A stretch of DNA of 8,678 nt from Clostridia bacterium (GTDB taxonomy: Bacteria > Bacillota > Clostridia > RGIG6154), in assembly GCA_017622395.1 (NCBI GenBank), contig JAGARF010000170.1, positions 1 through 8,678 of the forward strand. The letters are read 5' to 3'. The position numbers and the translations under genes were made by a program. The notes under the pieces were generated by a model. The model was not told the DNA's origin and ran no database searches. It saw only the letters and a list, made by a program, of their open reading frames with translations. Position 1 is the first letter of the stretch, and each line of letters begins with the position of its first letter. Below, piece by piece: positions 1 to 6,178 of this stretch.

Positions 1-2
1 AT

Positions 3-92
3 TTAATGAAAAAACAAAGAATCAGATTAGCATTTTACTTTTTGTATTTATGTAAAGAGTTAAAGCACATGAGAAAGGGGGACAAAAAATGA
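3..92 (+). CDS. Possible 3' end of an upstream operon gene
   Basis: The third frame is open from the window edge to a TGA at 90-92 and so overlaps the next start codon as ATGA, a typical translational-coupling arrangement inside operons. The visible tail is about 29 residues, rich in Lys and Arg with some aromatics (for example LAFYFLYLCKELKHM), which would suit the C-terminus of a glycosyltransferase or membrane-associated enzyme, but it matches nothing I can name. A competing frame closes earlier, at 53-55. With so little sequence the coding call rests almost entirely on the ATGA overlap and could be chance. Confidence 0.35.
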   Translation, partial: LMKKQRIRLAFYFLYLCKELKHMRKGDKK

Positions 93-1165
93 ATACAGCA
101 CCTAAAATATCTTTAATAATGAGCGTGTATAATGGTGAAGATTATTTGTCCGAAGCGATTGAAAGCGTCTTAAATCAAACTTTCAAAGATTTTGAACTTA
201 TTGTGATTAACGACTGCTCTACCGATAGCACGGGTGAAATATTAAATAGATTCGCAGAACTTGACAAGCGTGTGAAAGTACATACCAATGAAGTGAATTT
301 GAGACTTCCGTCATCCCTTAACAAAGCTATATCATATGCACAGGGTAAATATATTGCAAGAATGGATGCAGATGATATATGTCTGCCTGAAAGGCTTGAA
401 AAGCAGTATGAATTTATGGAGAAAAATCCGAATGTGGCTTTGTCTTCCTGCAGATTTATGACGCTTAAAAACGGAGTTATCTCTTCCGGAGGATGCGGAG
501 GGAAGTGCGACAATGAGTCTATAAAAGCATTGCTTTTGGTTACAAATCCCATACTTCATCCCGGAATTATTGCAAAAGCTGATGCAATCAGAAGTCTTTT
601 GTATGATAAAAACTTTACCTGTACCGAAGATATGGAGCTTTGGACAAGATTTGTTATGGCAGGATATGATGTGGAGATTATGCCTGAATATCTTATGATA
701 TACAGACTTCATGATAAACAAATTACCGAAACAACCTTAGAGAAACAGCACAAAGAAGTCATTGCAATTCAAAAAAAATATTATGGAGCACTTCTTGAAA
801 CTATGAACAGCAATCAAGAGGAGTTTTATATCAGAGGAATTTATTTCAGAGGAAATACAGACATCAATAAGTTTTTGGATTTTTACAAATGGCTAAAGGC
901 CGTTAATCGCAAAACGAAAGCATTTAATAACGATGCTTTAAACTATGCCATGTTTGAAATTCTGGCAGAATACAAAAGGAAAGGTATTGCAAAGACTAAG
1001 CTGATAAAGGCGATGCTTTCGTTTGGAATACCATATCTTGCAGCGGAAATCCCCGAGCGTAAAAAAAGAGCTCGAGCAGACGGACACAGGTGCATTGAAA
1101 GTGCTGAAAAAATAGGACTTAAGAAAACCGGTGGAACCTTGGAATTTCCGACTTTTTCAAAATAA
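89..1165 (+). CDS. Family 2 glycosyltransferase (GT-A fold, cytoplasmic)
   Basis: A 358-residue inverting sugar transferase expected to add a nucleotide-activated sugar to a surface glycan precursor at the cytoplasmic side of the membrane. The N-terminus is a classic GT2 nucleotide-binding start (residues 7-15, ISLIMSVYN). NDCSTD at 41-46 supplies the UDP-contacting Asp, the DxD-type metal site is RMDADD at 91-96, and TEDMELWTRF at 179-188 is the usual ED acceptor/catalytic motif. YRLHDKQIT (205-213) is typical of the EpsE/WcaA-like subgroup. No transmembrane segment is evident. The C-terminal third, from about residue 220, is helical and poorly conserved. The start is supported by a purine-rich AGAAAGGGGG site about 7 nt upstream. 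It is first of four closely packed genes and lies 20 bp before the EAL gene. The family is certain; the donor and acceptor sugars cannot be read from the sequence. Confidence 0.9.
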   Translation: MNTAPKISLIMSVYNGEDYLSEAIESVLNQTFKDFELIVINDCSTDSTGEILNRFAELDKRVKVHTNEVNLRLPSSLNKAISYAQGKYIARMDADDICLPERLEKQYEFMEKNPNVALSSCRFMTLKNGVISSGGCGGKCDNESIKALLLVTNPILHPGIIAKADAIRSLLYDKNFTCTEDMELWTRFVMAGYDVEIMPEYLMIYRLHDKQITETTLEKQHKEVIAIQKKYYGALLETMNSNQEEFYIRGIYFRGNTDINKFLDFYKWLKAVNRKTKAFNNDALNYAMFEILAEYKRKGIAKTKLIKAMLSFGIPYLAAEIPERKKRARADGHRCIESAEKIGLKKTGGTLEFPTFSK

Positions 1166-1185
1166 AAAGTATAGGAGCCATAAGA

Positions 1186-2565
1186 ATGCAACTATTTGAA
1201 TACCCATACATCATCATAACCATATTGGTTTTATGCTTTATTGTTCTTATCACTATTGGTATTTATTTTGCCATAAGAGGAGCAAAAACTGCTGCCGGCA
1301 GTGAAGAAAAGGCGTTTATCAATATAAGTAAATTAGAAGCCAGCTTTGAAAAATCAGGGAAATTACGCGAAGACAGGTGTGTTTTCTATGCTAAAGTTTC
1401 CCTGGATAATTTCAGGAGTCTATATTCGGCACATCAAACCATGAATGTTTTTTCTGAAATAAAGGGAGTCTTGCTGGAAGCTTTTTCAAACAGTGATGAC
1501 AGTAATATAGCTATATATGGAGAAAAAAACTTCGTTGTTCTTTCAAAATGGAATATCGAAACTGCACGCAAAAAAATCGAAAATTGTTTTGGTGAGCTAA
1601 GCAAATGTCTCTTAAAACACAGCGCACTGAATATTATTGATGTCAGAATCGGTGTATATTTTGCGTTTGGCACCCAAGTGTCGTTTGATGATGCAATAGG
1701 CCGTGCCAAACAGGCATATTTGCTTGCGAAGAATGAAAATGTTCCATACGCTGAGTGGAATGTATCCGGCGGAAAGGAGCTTGAAAAAAAGATAAAAATA
1801 GAAAATAATATAGAAAAAGAAATTGATAACAATCGTTTCTTCCTTGAATATCAACCTGTTTTAGATGCAAAAACAAAGAAAATAATAGGTGCGGAAGTAC
1901 TATCACGCCTAAATTCAGAAAGCGAGGGTGTATTAACCCCGGGTAGCTTTTTGTCTGCGGTGGACTCTGTTGGAATCAATGATAAATTTGATTATTATAT
2001 TTTTGAAAAAAACTGCAAATGGATTTCAAACGATAAAAAACAAAGGGAACAATATAAATATACCATCAATTTTTCAAGATCAACATTGTGCGAACCACAG
2101 TTTGCGGAAAAGATAATAGCAATTGCACAAAAATATGATTTGAATTTTTCCTGTCTGGCGGTTGAGATATTAGAGGATAAAAACATAACCTTCGATGCAA
2201 GAAAGCAAATGATAGATAATCTGTCAGTTCTTAAAGCAAAAGGTATATCTATCTTGCTTGATGATTTTGGAAGCGGATATACAACCTTTGGAGATTTGCA
2301 AAACCTTGATATTTCTGTTGTGAAGATTGATAAAACGATAACACAGAATTCGGTTACAGATACAGGATTTATTATTTTGAAAAATATTATCCGTACTGCC
2401 GGTGATATTGGTTTTAAGACATTATGCGAAGGAATCGAAACAAAAGAGCAAGAAGAAGCGGTGATAAAAGCAGGCTGTGATCTCCTTCAGGGCTTTTACT
2501 ATTACAGACCTATGCCGGTGGCTCAGCTTGAGAAAGTTTTTAATAACAATTCAGGAGGTGTTTAA
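1186..2565 (+). CDS. Membrane-anchored degenerate GGDEF/EAL protein, predicted cyclic-di-GMP phosphodiesterase
   Basis: A 459-residue signalling protein expected to hydrolyse cyclic-di-GMP to pGpG at the inner face of the membrane. Residues 8-30 form one hydrophobic anchor. Residues of about 60-192 look like a GGDEF domain by layout (ending in an AKQAYLLAKNENV-like helix at 174-186), but the signature loop reads YGEKNF at 111-116 instead of GGDEF, so cyclase activity is not expected. The EAL domain (about 207-450) keeps every catalytic or metal residue I can place: EVL (E237), N295, E327, DDFGSGY (D359, D360), K380, ECGIE-type loop CEGIE (E415, E418) and Q435 in LLQGF. The start has AGGAG 8 nt upstream. 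The TAA stop is followed immediately by the ATG of the next glycosyltransferase, whose ribosome binding site lies within this gene's last codons, indicating coupled translation. No sensory domain is visible apart from the anchor, so GTP binding by the degenerate GGDEF may be regulatory (inference). Confidence 0.92.
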   Translation: MQLFEYPYIIITILVLCFIVLITIGIYFAIRGAKTAAGSEEKAFINISKLEASFEKSGKLREDRCVFYAKVSLDNFRSLYSAHQTMNVFSEIKGVLLEAFSNSDDSNIAIYGEKNFVVLSKWNIETARKKIENCFGELSKCLLKHSALNIIDVRIGVYFAFGTQVSFDDAIGRAKQAYLLAKNENVPYAEWNVSGGKELEKKIKIENNIEKEIDNNRFFLEYQPVLDAKTKKIIGAEVLSRLNSESEGVLTPGSFLSAVDSVGINDKFDYYIFEKNCKWISNDKKQREQYKYTINFSRSTLCEPQFAEKIIAIAQKYDLNFSCLAVEILEDKNITFDARKQMIDNLSVLKAKGISILLDDFGSGYTTFGDLQNLDISVVKIDKTITQNSVTDTGFIILKNIIRTAGDIGFKTLCEGIETKEQEEAVIKAGCDLLQGFYYYRPMPVAQLEKVFNNNSGGV

Positions 2566-3495
2566 ATGCTGTCCGTAATTATTCCTGCATACAATGAGGA
2601 ATTATCCGTAGAAAGAGCTTATTATACGATATCAGAGATTTTAGAAAAAGCTCAGATTGACAATGAAATTATTTTTATTGATGATGGTTCTACGGATACT
2701 ACATATAAAAAAATAGAAAACTTGGCCGATAAAGAAAAAAATATATATGGACTGCATTTTTCAAGAAATTTCGGGAAAGAAGCAGCCATCTCGGCAGGGC
2801 TTGCAAGCGCCAAAGGCGATGCAGTTGTAGTAATTGATTGCGATCTTCAACATCCTCCTGAGAAAATTGTGGAAATGTATCATCTGTGGCAGGAAGGCTA
2901 TGAAATTGTTGAGGGTATTAAAAAAACAAGAGGCAAAGAAAGCAAAATGCATGGTTTTGCTGCAAGAAAGTTTTATAGGGTTATCAGTTCGGTAGTAGGA
3001 TTTGATATGTCAAACGCCTCTGATTTTAAACTGCTTGACCGCAAGGTTGTGGATATACTCAACAGAATTCCTGAAAGAAAAGGTTTCTTCAGAGCAATTT
3101 CATTTTGGGTAGGCTTTAACAAAACAACGGTTGAATTCGAGGTTAACGAAAGATTAGAGGGTGAATCAAAATGGTCTGCCATAGGCCTTTTGAAATATGC
3201 CATTTCAAATATTTCTGCCTACTCGACAGCACCAATGCAGATTGTAACCGTGCTTGGTGTTATGATGCTTATTATTACTGCAATTTTCAGTGTTTGGGCA
3301 CTTATTGATAAAATCCGTGGTATTGCCCTTGAAGGTATGACAACGGTTATAATTATCCTGATATTTATAGGAAGTATTATGATGATAAGCCTGGGTATTA
3401 TCGGATATTATGTTGCCCGTATTTATGATGAAATTAAAGGAAGACCGAAATATATTGTTTCTGCAACTTGCAGGAGCAAGGAAAAGGTAAAATGA
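2566..3495 (+). CDS. GtrB/DPM1-like polyprenyl-phosphate glycosyltransferase
   Basis: A 309-residue GT2 enzyme of the group that transfers a sugar from a nucleotide donor to undecaprenyl phosphate, making a lipid-linked sugar for later use outside the membrane. The catalytic domain (about 1-210) opens with MLSVIIPAYNEE, has the nucleotide site DDGSTD at 39-44, the metal site DCDLQHPPE at 91-99, and FSRNFGKEAA at 65-74, all family hallmarks. GESKWS at 199-204 is the usual motif before the membrane part. Two transmembrane helices follow at about 225-248 and 260-284, then YDEIKGRPKYIV (287-298), the conserved post-membrane tail. Length and topology match GtrB/YkoT/CsbB-type proteins. AGGAGG lies 7 nt before the ATG, which directly abuts the preceding stop. 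A flippase and a GT-C transferase normally complete such a pathway; neither is in this window. The sugar is not predictable. Confidence 0.92.
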   Translation: MLSVIIPAYNEELSVERAYYTISEILEKAQIDNEIIFIDDGSTDTTYKKIENLADKEKNIYGLHFSRNFGKEAAISAGLASAKGDAVVVIDCDLQHPPEKIVEMYHLWQEGYEIVEGIKKTRGKESKMHGFAARKFYRVISSVVGFDMSNASDFKLLDRKVVDILNRIPERKGFFRAISFWVGFNKTTVEFEVNERLEGESKWSAIGLLKYAISNISAYSTAPMQIVTVLGVMMLIITAIFSVWALIDKIRGIALEGMTTVIIILIFIGSIMMISLGIIGYYVARIYDEIKGRPKYIVSATCRSKEKVK

Positions 3496-3499
3496 TTTT

Positions 3500-3507
3500 A
3501 AGGAGGT
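3500..3507 (+). promoter_or_regulatory. Ribosome binding site setting the acyltransferase start
   Basis: AAGGAGGT, an almost perfect anti-Shine-Dalgarno match, sits 5 nt before the ATG at 3513. An in-frame ATG at 3468 would give a longer protein overlapping the preceding gene, but it has no comparable site and would add 15 non-conserved residues ahead of the conserved DRLKG motif. The start at 3513 is therefore preferred. Confidence 0.85.
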
Positions 3508-3512
3508 GCAAT

Positions 3513-4517
3513 ATGGAAAGAAATGTGCTTGTTGACAGACTGAAAGGATATGCTTGTTTTTTGGTACTACTTGGTCATGTTATTATGGGAATAAGAATTG
3601 CAGGTATAGATATTCCAAATTTTTTTTGGGGTATGGAAAAGTTTATATGGTCTTTCCATGTAGCACTTTTTCTGTTTTTAAGCGGTGTTGTATATAAAGT
3701 TACCGGAGAGTGGAAAAGCAAGAAAAGTAAATGGGGATTTCTTCTCTATAAGCTTTACAATCTCGGTATTCCTTACATAGCCTTTTCAGTAATATATATA
3801 TTGATAAACAGCTTGGTTGGAGAGGCAAATACAGGTTTTGCACCCTCAGATATTCTGAATGTATGGAAAACTCCTGTTGCCCAATATTGGTATCTTTATG
3901 CATTATTCTTTTTGTTTTGTATTTGGACAGCTTTTTCAGGAGTATTAAAGAATTGGCAAATTACGCTTATTGTTGTTTTAATAGGCTATTTAGCTCCGCT
4001 TTTTGGTATTCCCCTTGGAAGCCTGGATGTAGTGTTTTACTCGGCACTTGCTTTTGGAATTGGCACATTTGTAGATTTCAAAAGCCTTACTAAGCTTCGG
4101 ACCTGGGCTAAATGCCTGGTTGTGATACTGCATATAATAACAGGTATCATTTTTATTTTACTAAAAAAAATAGAAGCTCCGTTCATAAAGGAAATAATGA
4201 TACTGTTTGGAATATATTCCAGTATTATGTTCATTTCTATACTCCAGAACTGTAAGGCAATGGCTCGTTTTCTCGATTTTGTAAACAAGTATTCTTTTCA
4301 GATTTATTTGTTACACACCATATTTACGGCAGGAACAAGAATAATCCTGCTTCGCTTGAATATAACCCAGTGGTGGATTCATATTCTTTTGGGAACTGCC
4401 ATCGGATTAGCATTTTCGGTGTTAGCAGCAGTAATTGCAAAGAAAGTTAAGTGTTTGAATTTCTTTTTCTTTCCATCAAAAGCTTATACATTGAAGAATC
4501 TTGATTTTAAAAGGTAA
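3513..4517 (+). CDS. Acyltransferase-3 family integral membrane protein (probable glycan O-acyltransferase)
   Basis: A 334-residue multi-spanning protein, with about ten hydrophobic segments, of the acyltransferase-3 family, which moves acyl groups (usually acetyl) onto extracytoplasmic sugars. Family marks are the N-terminal VDRLKGYACFLVLLGH (residues 7-22, with R9 and the essential-type H22), FHVALFLFLSG at 48-58, QYWYLYALFF at 124-133 and SFQIYLLHTIF at 261-271. There is no C-terminal SGNH hydrolase domain, so it is the membrane-only form, not OatA-like. The start follows from the ribosome binding site at 3500-3507; the gene begins 17 bp after the GtrB-like gene. As last gene of the operon, just before a strong terminator, it probably decorates the glycan built by its neighbours. 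The family is secure, but the acceptor is unknown. Polysaccharide, teichoic-acid glycan or lipid-linked intermediate are all possible. Confidence 0.9.
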   Translation: MERNVLVDRLKGYACFLVLLGHVIMGIRIAGIDIPNFFWGMEKFIWSFHVALFLFLSGVVYKVTGEWKSKKSKWGFLLYKLYNLGIPYIAFSVIYILINSLVGEANTGFAPSDILNVWKTPVAQYWYLYALFFLFCIWTAFSGVLKNWQITLIVVLIGYLAPLFGIPLGSLDVVFYSALAFGIGTFVDFKSLTKLRTWAKCLVVILHIITGIIFILLKKIEAPFIKEIMILFGIYSSIMFISILQNCKAMARFLDFVNKYSFQIYLLHTIFTAGTRIILLRLNITQWWIHILLGTAIGLAFSVLAAVIAKKVKCLNFFFFPSKAYTLKNLDFKR

Positions 4518-4551
4518 GCCTGGTCTTATTGTTGTTTAAGAACTTTATTTG

Positions 4552-4593
4552 AACCCTATGAGATAACAAAATTATTGTCTCATAGGGTTTTTC
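4552..4593 (+). terminator. Intrinsic terminator of the glycan operon
   Basis: A 12-bp perfect stem, AACCCTATGAGA at 4552-4563 and its complement at 4578-4589, encloses a 14-nt loop. The descending arm ends in a run of five T (4588-4592). It lies 34 bp after the acyltransferase stop and should end the operon transcript. The loop is somewhat long, but the stem and T-run are convincing. Confidence 0.85.
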
Positions 4594-4721
4594 TATATCA
4601 AAATATGATACGCATTAATCAAAGAAAAGCACTTTTGAAAAAACTTCGTAGACTTATGCCATCTTCTGTTGTATGTTTGTGTTGCCGAAAGGTAAATACA
4701 AAATCAGAGAGGAAGAAATTT

Positions 4722-5315
4722 ATGAAGAAAAAAGTATTATGTACGGCATTAGCAGTGACCATGCTGCTAACAACAACGGCATCGGCAACTGCAAAACCTT
4801 GGTGGCTCACAGACGAGGAAACAAAAATACGAAATGAAATCCTGCTTGAAAAAGAAAACCTCAACACCCTTGAAGTGTCAAGCGAATTTCTTCTGTCAAT
4901 GTACAGTACCTTTGCCCAACAAGAAAGCGAAAGCCAGAGCCTGAATGTAAAAATGGGAAAGCGCTACAGGTACAGTCAAGGCCATGCATGCCTTAACTTT
5001 AACCGTGTATATGGATACGGGCAGGACGGTGAAAAGAACATATACATAGTCCCCGAACAGACAGCCGCAGTAAAAGTCATATTTGCAGGATTCCAGAGAG
5101 GACTCAGTATGAGAGAAATTGCAGACTCCCTTATAGAAGAAAAAATACCCTCCCCATCGGGAAAACCTGTATGGAAAACTGAAGCCGTGAAAAGAATTCT
5201 TGTAAACGAAAAATATGCAGGAGATGTACTGACACAAAAAACATATGTAGTCGATCCCATCAGCAAAAAGACAGGAAAAATACTGATAAGGGTAAAACCT
5301 TTCAAAACCGCATAA
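4722..5315 (+). pseudogene. Signal peptide fused to a truncated large serine recombinase remnant
   Basis: The 197-residue reading frame has two unrelated parts. Residues 1-24 form a textbook Sec signal peptide: KKK n-region, hydrophobic VLCTALAVTMLLTTTASATA, likely cut after ATA; about 18 unassigned residues follow. From about residue 43 (EKENLNTLEVSSEFLL) the sequence follows the end of the resolvase catalytic domain, and AQQESESQSLNVKMG (65-79) is the typical interdomain helix of large serine recombinases. FNRVYGYG (93-100), VPEQTAAVKVIF, GLSMREIADSL, IPSPSGKPVWK and ILVNEKYAGDVLTQKTYVVD trace the 'Recombinase' DNA-binding domain. The catalytic Ser domain and the zinc-ribbon/coiled-coil C-terminus are missing, so it cannot recombine DNA. 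AGAGAGGAAG upstream is a plausible ribosome binding site for ATG 4722; an in-frame ATG at 4575 falls inside the preceding terminator and is unlikely. A chimeric relic is most likely; whether it is expressed and exported cannot be told. Confidence 0.75.
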
Positions 5316-5329
5316 AAACTGGTAAAAAT

Positions 5330-5355
5330 AGCGGTGACAGTAAAACCGTCACGCT
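5330..5355. repeat. Bulged hairpin after the serine recombinase relic
   Basis: AGCGGTGAC (5330-5338) pairs with GTCACGCT (5348-5355) as an 8-bp stem with one bulged G and a 9-nt loop. No T-run follows, so it is not a terminator by itself. It stands 3 nt before a much stronger palindrome, and the two may fold together. Confidence 0.55.
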
Positions 5356-5358
5356 CGT

Positions 5359-5398
5359 ACAGAAAAAGCGACTTGTTTTAACAAGTCGCTTTTTCTGT
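5359..5398. terminator. Perfect 40-bp palindrome, probable bidirectional terminator
   Basis: Two perfectly complementary 19-nt arms (5359-5377 and 5380-5398) are separated by only TT. The arms contain AAAAAGCG and CGCTTTTT, so on either strand the transcript ends in a GC-containing stem with U residues in its distal part. That suits a bidirectional intrinsic terminator closing the relic at 4722-5315 on the plus strand. The absence of any mismatch in a region of broken genes suggests recent arrival or continuing selection. It directly abuts the hairpin array that begins at 5398. Confidence 0.7.
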
Positions 5399-5520
5399 TA
5401 TATTTGCCTTTGGCAAGTTATATTGTTGCCACAGTTTTATTTGGCTAACGCCAAGTTTTATTGTACTTCGTACAGTTTAAGGGCAAATATAATATCACTC
5501 CATCGAAGATGGAATATCAC
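5398..5520. repeat. Array of small hairpins with diverse stems and a shared spacer, bounded by inverted repeats
   Basis: Outer 11-bp inverted repeats TTATATTTGCC (5398-5408) and GGCAAATATAA (5482-5492) bracket mini-hairpins TTGCC-TTT-GGCAA (5404-5416), a decayed unit near 5424-5433, TTGGC-TAAC-GCCAA (5441-5454) and TGTAC-TTC-GTACA (5462-5474). Each is followed by a version of GTTTTATTG (GTTATATTG, GTTTTATTTG, GTTTTATTG, GTTTAAGGG). Just outside, TCCATC-GAA-GATGGA (5499-5513) is framed by direct repeats AATATCAC at 5491-5498 and 5513-5520. Stem sequences differ while pairing is kept. The element could be a MITE-like mobile repeat or a structured RNA; the outer pairing would compete with the first hairpin. 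I see no coding potential. From general familiarity, similar hairpin strings occur in Clostridia, but I could not check that here. Confidence 0.65.
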
Positions 5521-5673
5521 ATAAAACATTAAACATCTCTATGGTTTTGCTTTGTTTATTAGGGAGAATCGAACTCCTTGAAGCATATGTGGTAAAATTT
5601 TCAAAAAAATATTTTATATATTTCATTTTGGGTGGTAAAATATAAGTAACGATCTGAAAAAGAAGTTGCTTAT
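5521..5673. other. AT-rich intergenic stretch with a tRNA T-arm-like motif and a short direct repeat
   Basis: With the hairpin elements before it, this completes the 358-bp gene-free gap. On the minus strand, 5577-5562 reads GGAGTTCGATTCTCCC, which matches a tRNA T-arm (TTCGATT loop, GGAG/CTCC stem), but no acceptor, D or anticodon arms surround it. GTGGTAAAAT occurs twice, at 5589-5598 and 5632-5641. The segment between is almost pure A/T and may carry the old promoter of the tyrosine recombinase, though no convincing -35/-10 pair stands out. A minus-strand reading frame at 5495-5680 lacks a ribosome binding site and is not supported. Confidence 0.5.
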
Positions 5674-6143
5674 ATGACATTTACAAGAGAGCTTATCGAA
5701 AAATTCAGACATCATTTAATGGAAGAAGAAAAATCATCCGCTACACTTGAAAAGTACATTCGTGGCGTGACAGTCTTTTTTGTATGGCTTACAGGACACG
5801 AGCTTGACAAGATGGCTGTGCTCCGTTACAAAGAGCATCTTGCCGTAAACTATGCTCCTGCCTCTGTAAATTCTGTTCTCTCATCACTTAACAGTTTTTT
5901 CAGTTATAACGAGTGGCACAGCTTAAAGGTTAAAATGCTCAAAATTCAGCGACAGATTTTTGCAGAAAGGAACAAGGAACTTACCAGGGCAGAATACGAA
6001 AGATTACTCAATGCAGCAAAGCACAGAAAAAACAAAAGGCTTTATTTTCTTATGCAAACGATATGTGCCAGCGGAATACGAGTCTCCGAGCTAAAGGCAT
6101 AACAGTTGAAGCAATAAGAGCAAAGCAAGCTCCAAAAAAATGA
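5674..6143 (+). pseudogene. Tyrosine recombinase (phage-type integrase) remnant, frameshifted and truncated
   Basis: The intact part is 142 residues. Residues 3-82 are a SAM-like core-binding domain (TFTRELIEKFRHHL, SATLEKYIRGVTVFFVWL, ASVNSVLSSLNSFF). The catalytic domain starts at ELTRAEYERLLNAA (102-115) and reaches box I, CASGIRVSELK (131-141), with the first catalytic Arg at R136. The frame then stops at 6100-6102. Removing the shift restores ITVEAIRAKQA from 6099, the expected continuation of this integrase group, so about one base has been lost near 6091-6098. Similarity ends near 6131, before the His/Arg/Tyr active-site boxes, and a stop in the shifted frame follows at 6141-6143. The protein is inactive. 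The ribosome binding site (AAGAAG) is weak. The gene converges with enolase. I regard it as a relic of an integrated element. Confidence 0.85.
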
Positions 6144-6151
6144 CAATATGT

Positions 6152-6174
6152 AGGGGACATTCACAAATGTCCCG
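6152..6174 (-). terminator. GGGACATT hairpin downstream of enolase, possible terminator or dispersed repeat
   Basis: GGGACATT (6154-6161) and AATGTCCC (6166-6173) form a perfect 8-bp stem around CACA, starting 5 nt past the enolase stop. On the minus strand the nearest T-run (seven T, 6140-6134) is 13 nt beyond the stem, so it is not a canonical intrinsic terminator, although no other is visible for eno. The TGTAGGGG...CCCG layout resembles short palindromic intergenic repeats common in Clostridia (impression, not checked). Confidence 0.45.
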
Positions 6175-6178
6175 AAAT

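Noticed and set aside
1366..1764. Active diguanylate cyclase
   Set aside because: The GGDEF signature is replaced by YGEKNF, so substrate and metal residues are missing.
4575..4721. N-terminal extension of the chimeric recombinase remnant to an ATG at 4575
   Set aside because: This start lies in the loop of the operon terminator, has no ribosome binding site, and would bury the signal peptide internally.
5398..5520. CRISPR array
   Set aside because: Units are about 20 bp, the repeated element is a 9-10 nt AT-rich spacer with differing palindromes between, and there are no cas genes.
5555..5640. A complete tRNA gene on the minus strand
   Set aside because: Only the T-arm matches; no acceptor, D or anticodon arms can be formed from the AT-rich flanks.
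5495..5680. Minus-strand 61-codon reading frame across the integrase leader
   Set aside because: No ribosome binding site, no recognisable domain, and it crosses the hairpin and T-arm-like motif; most likely non-coding.
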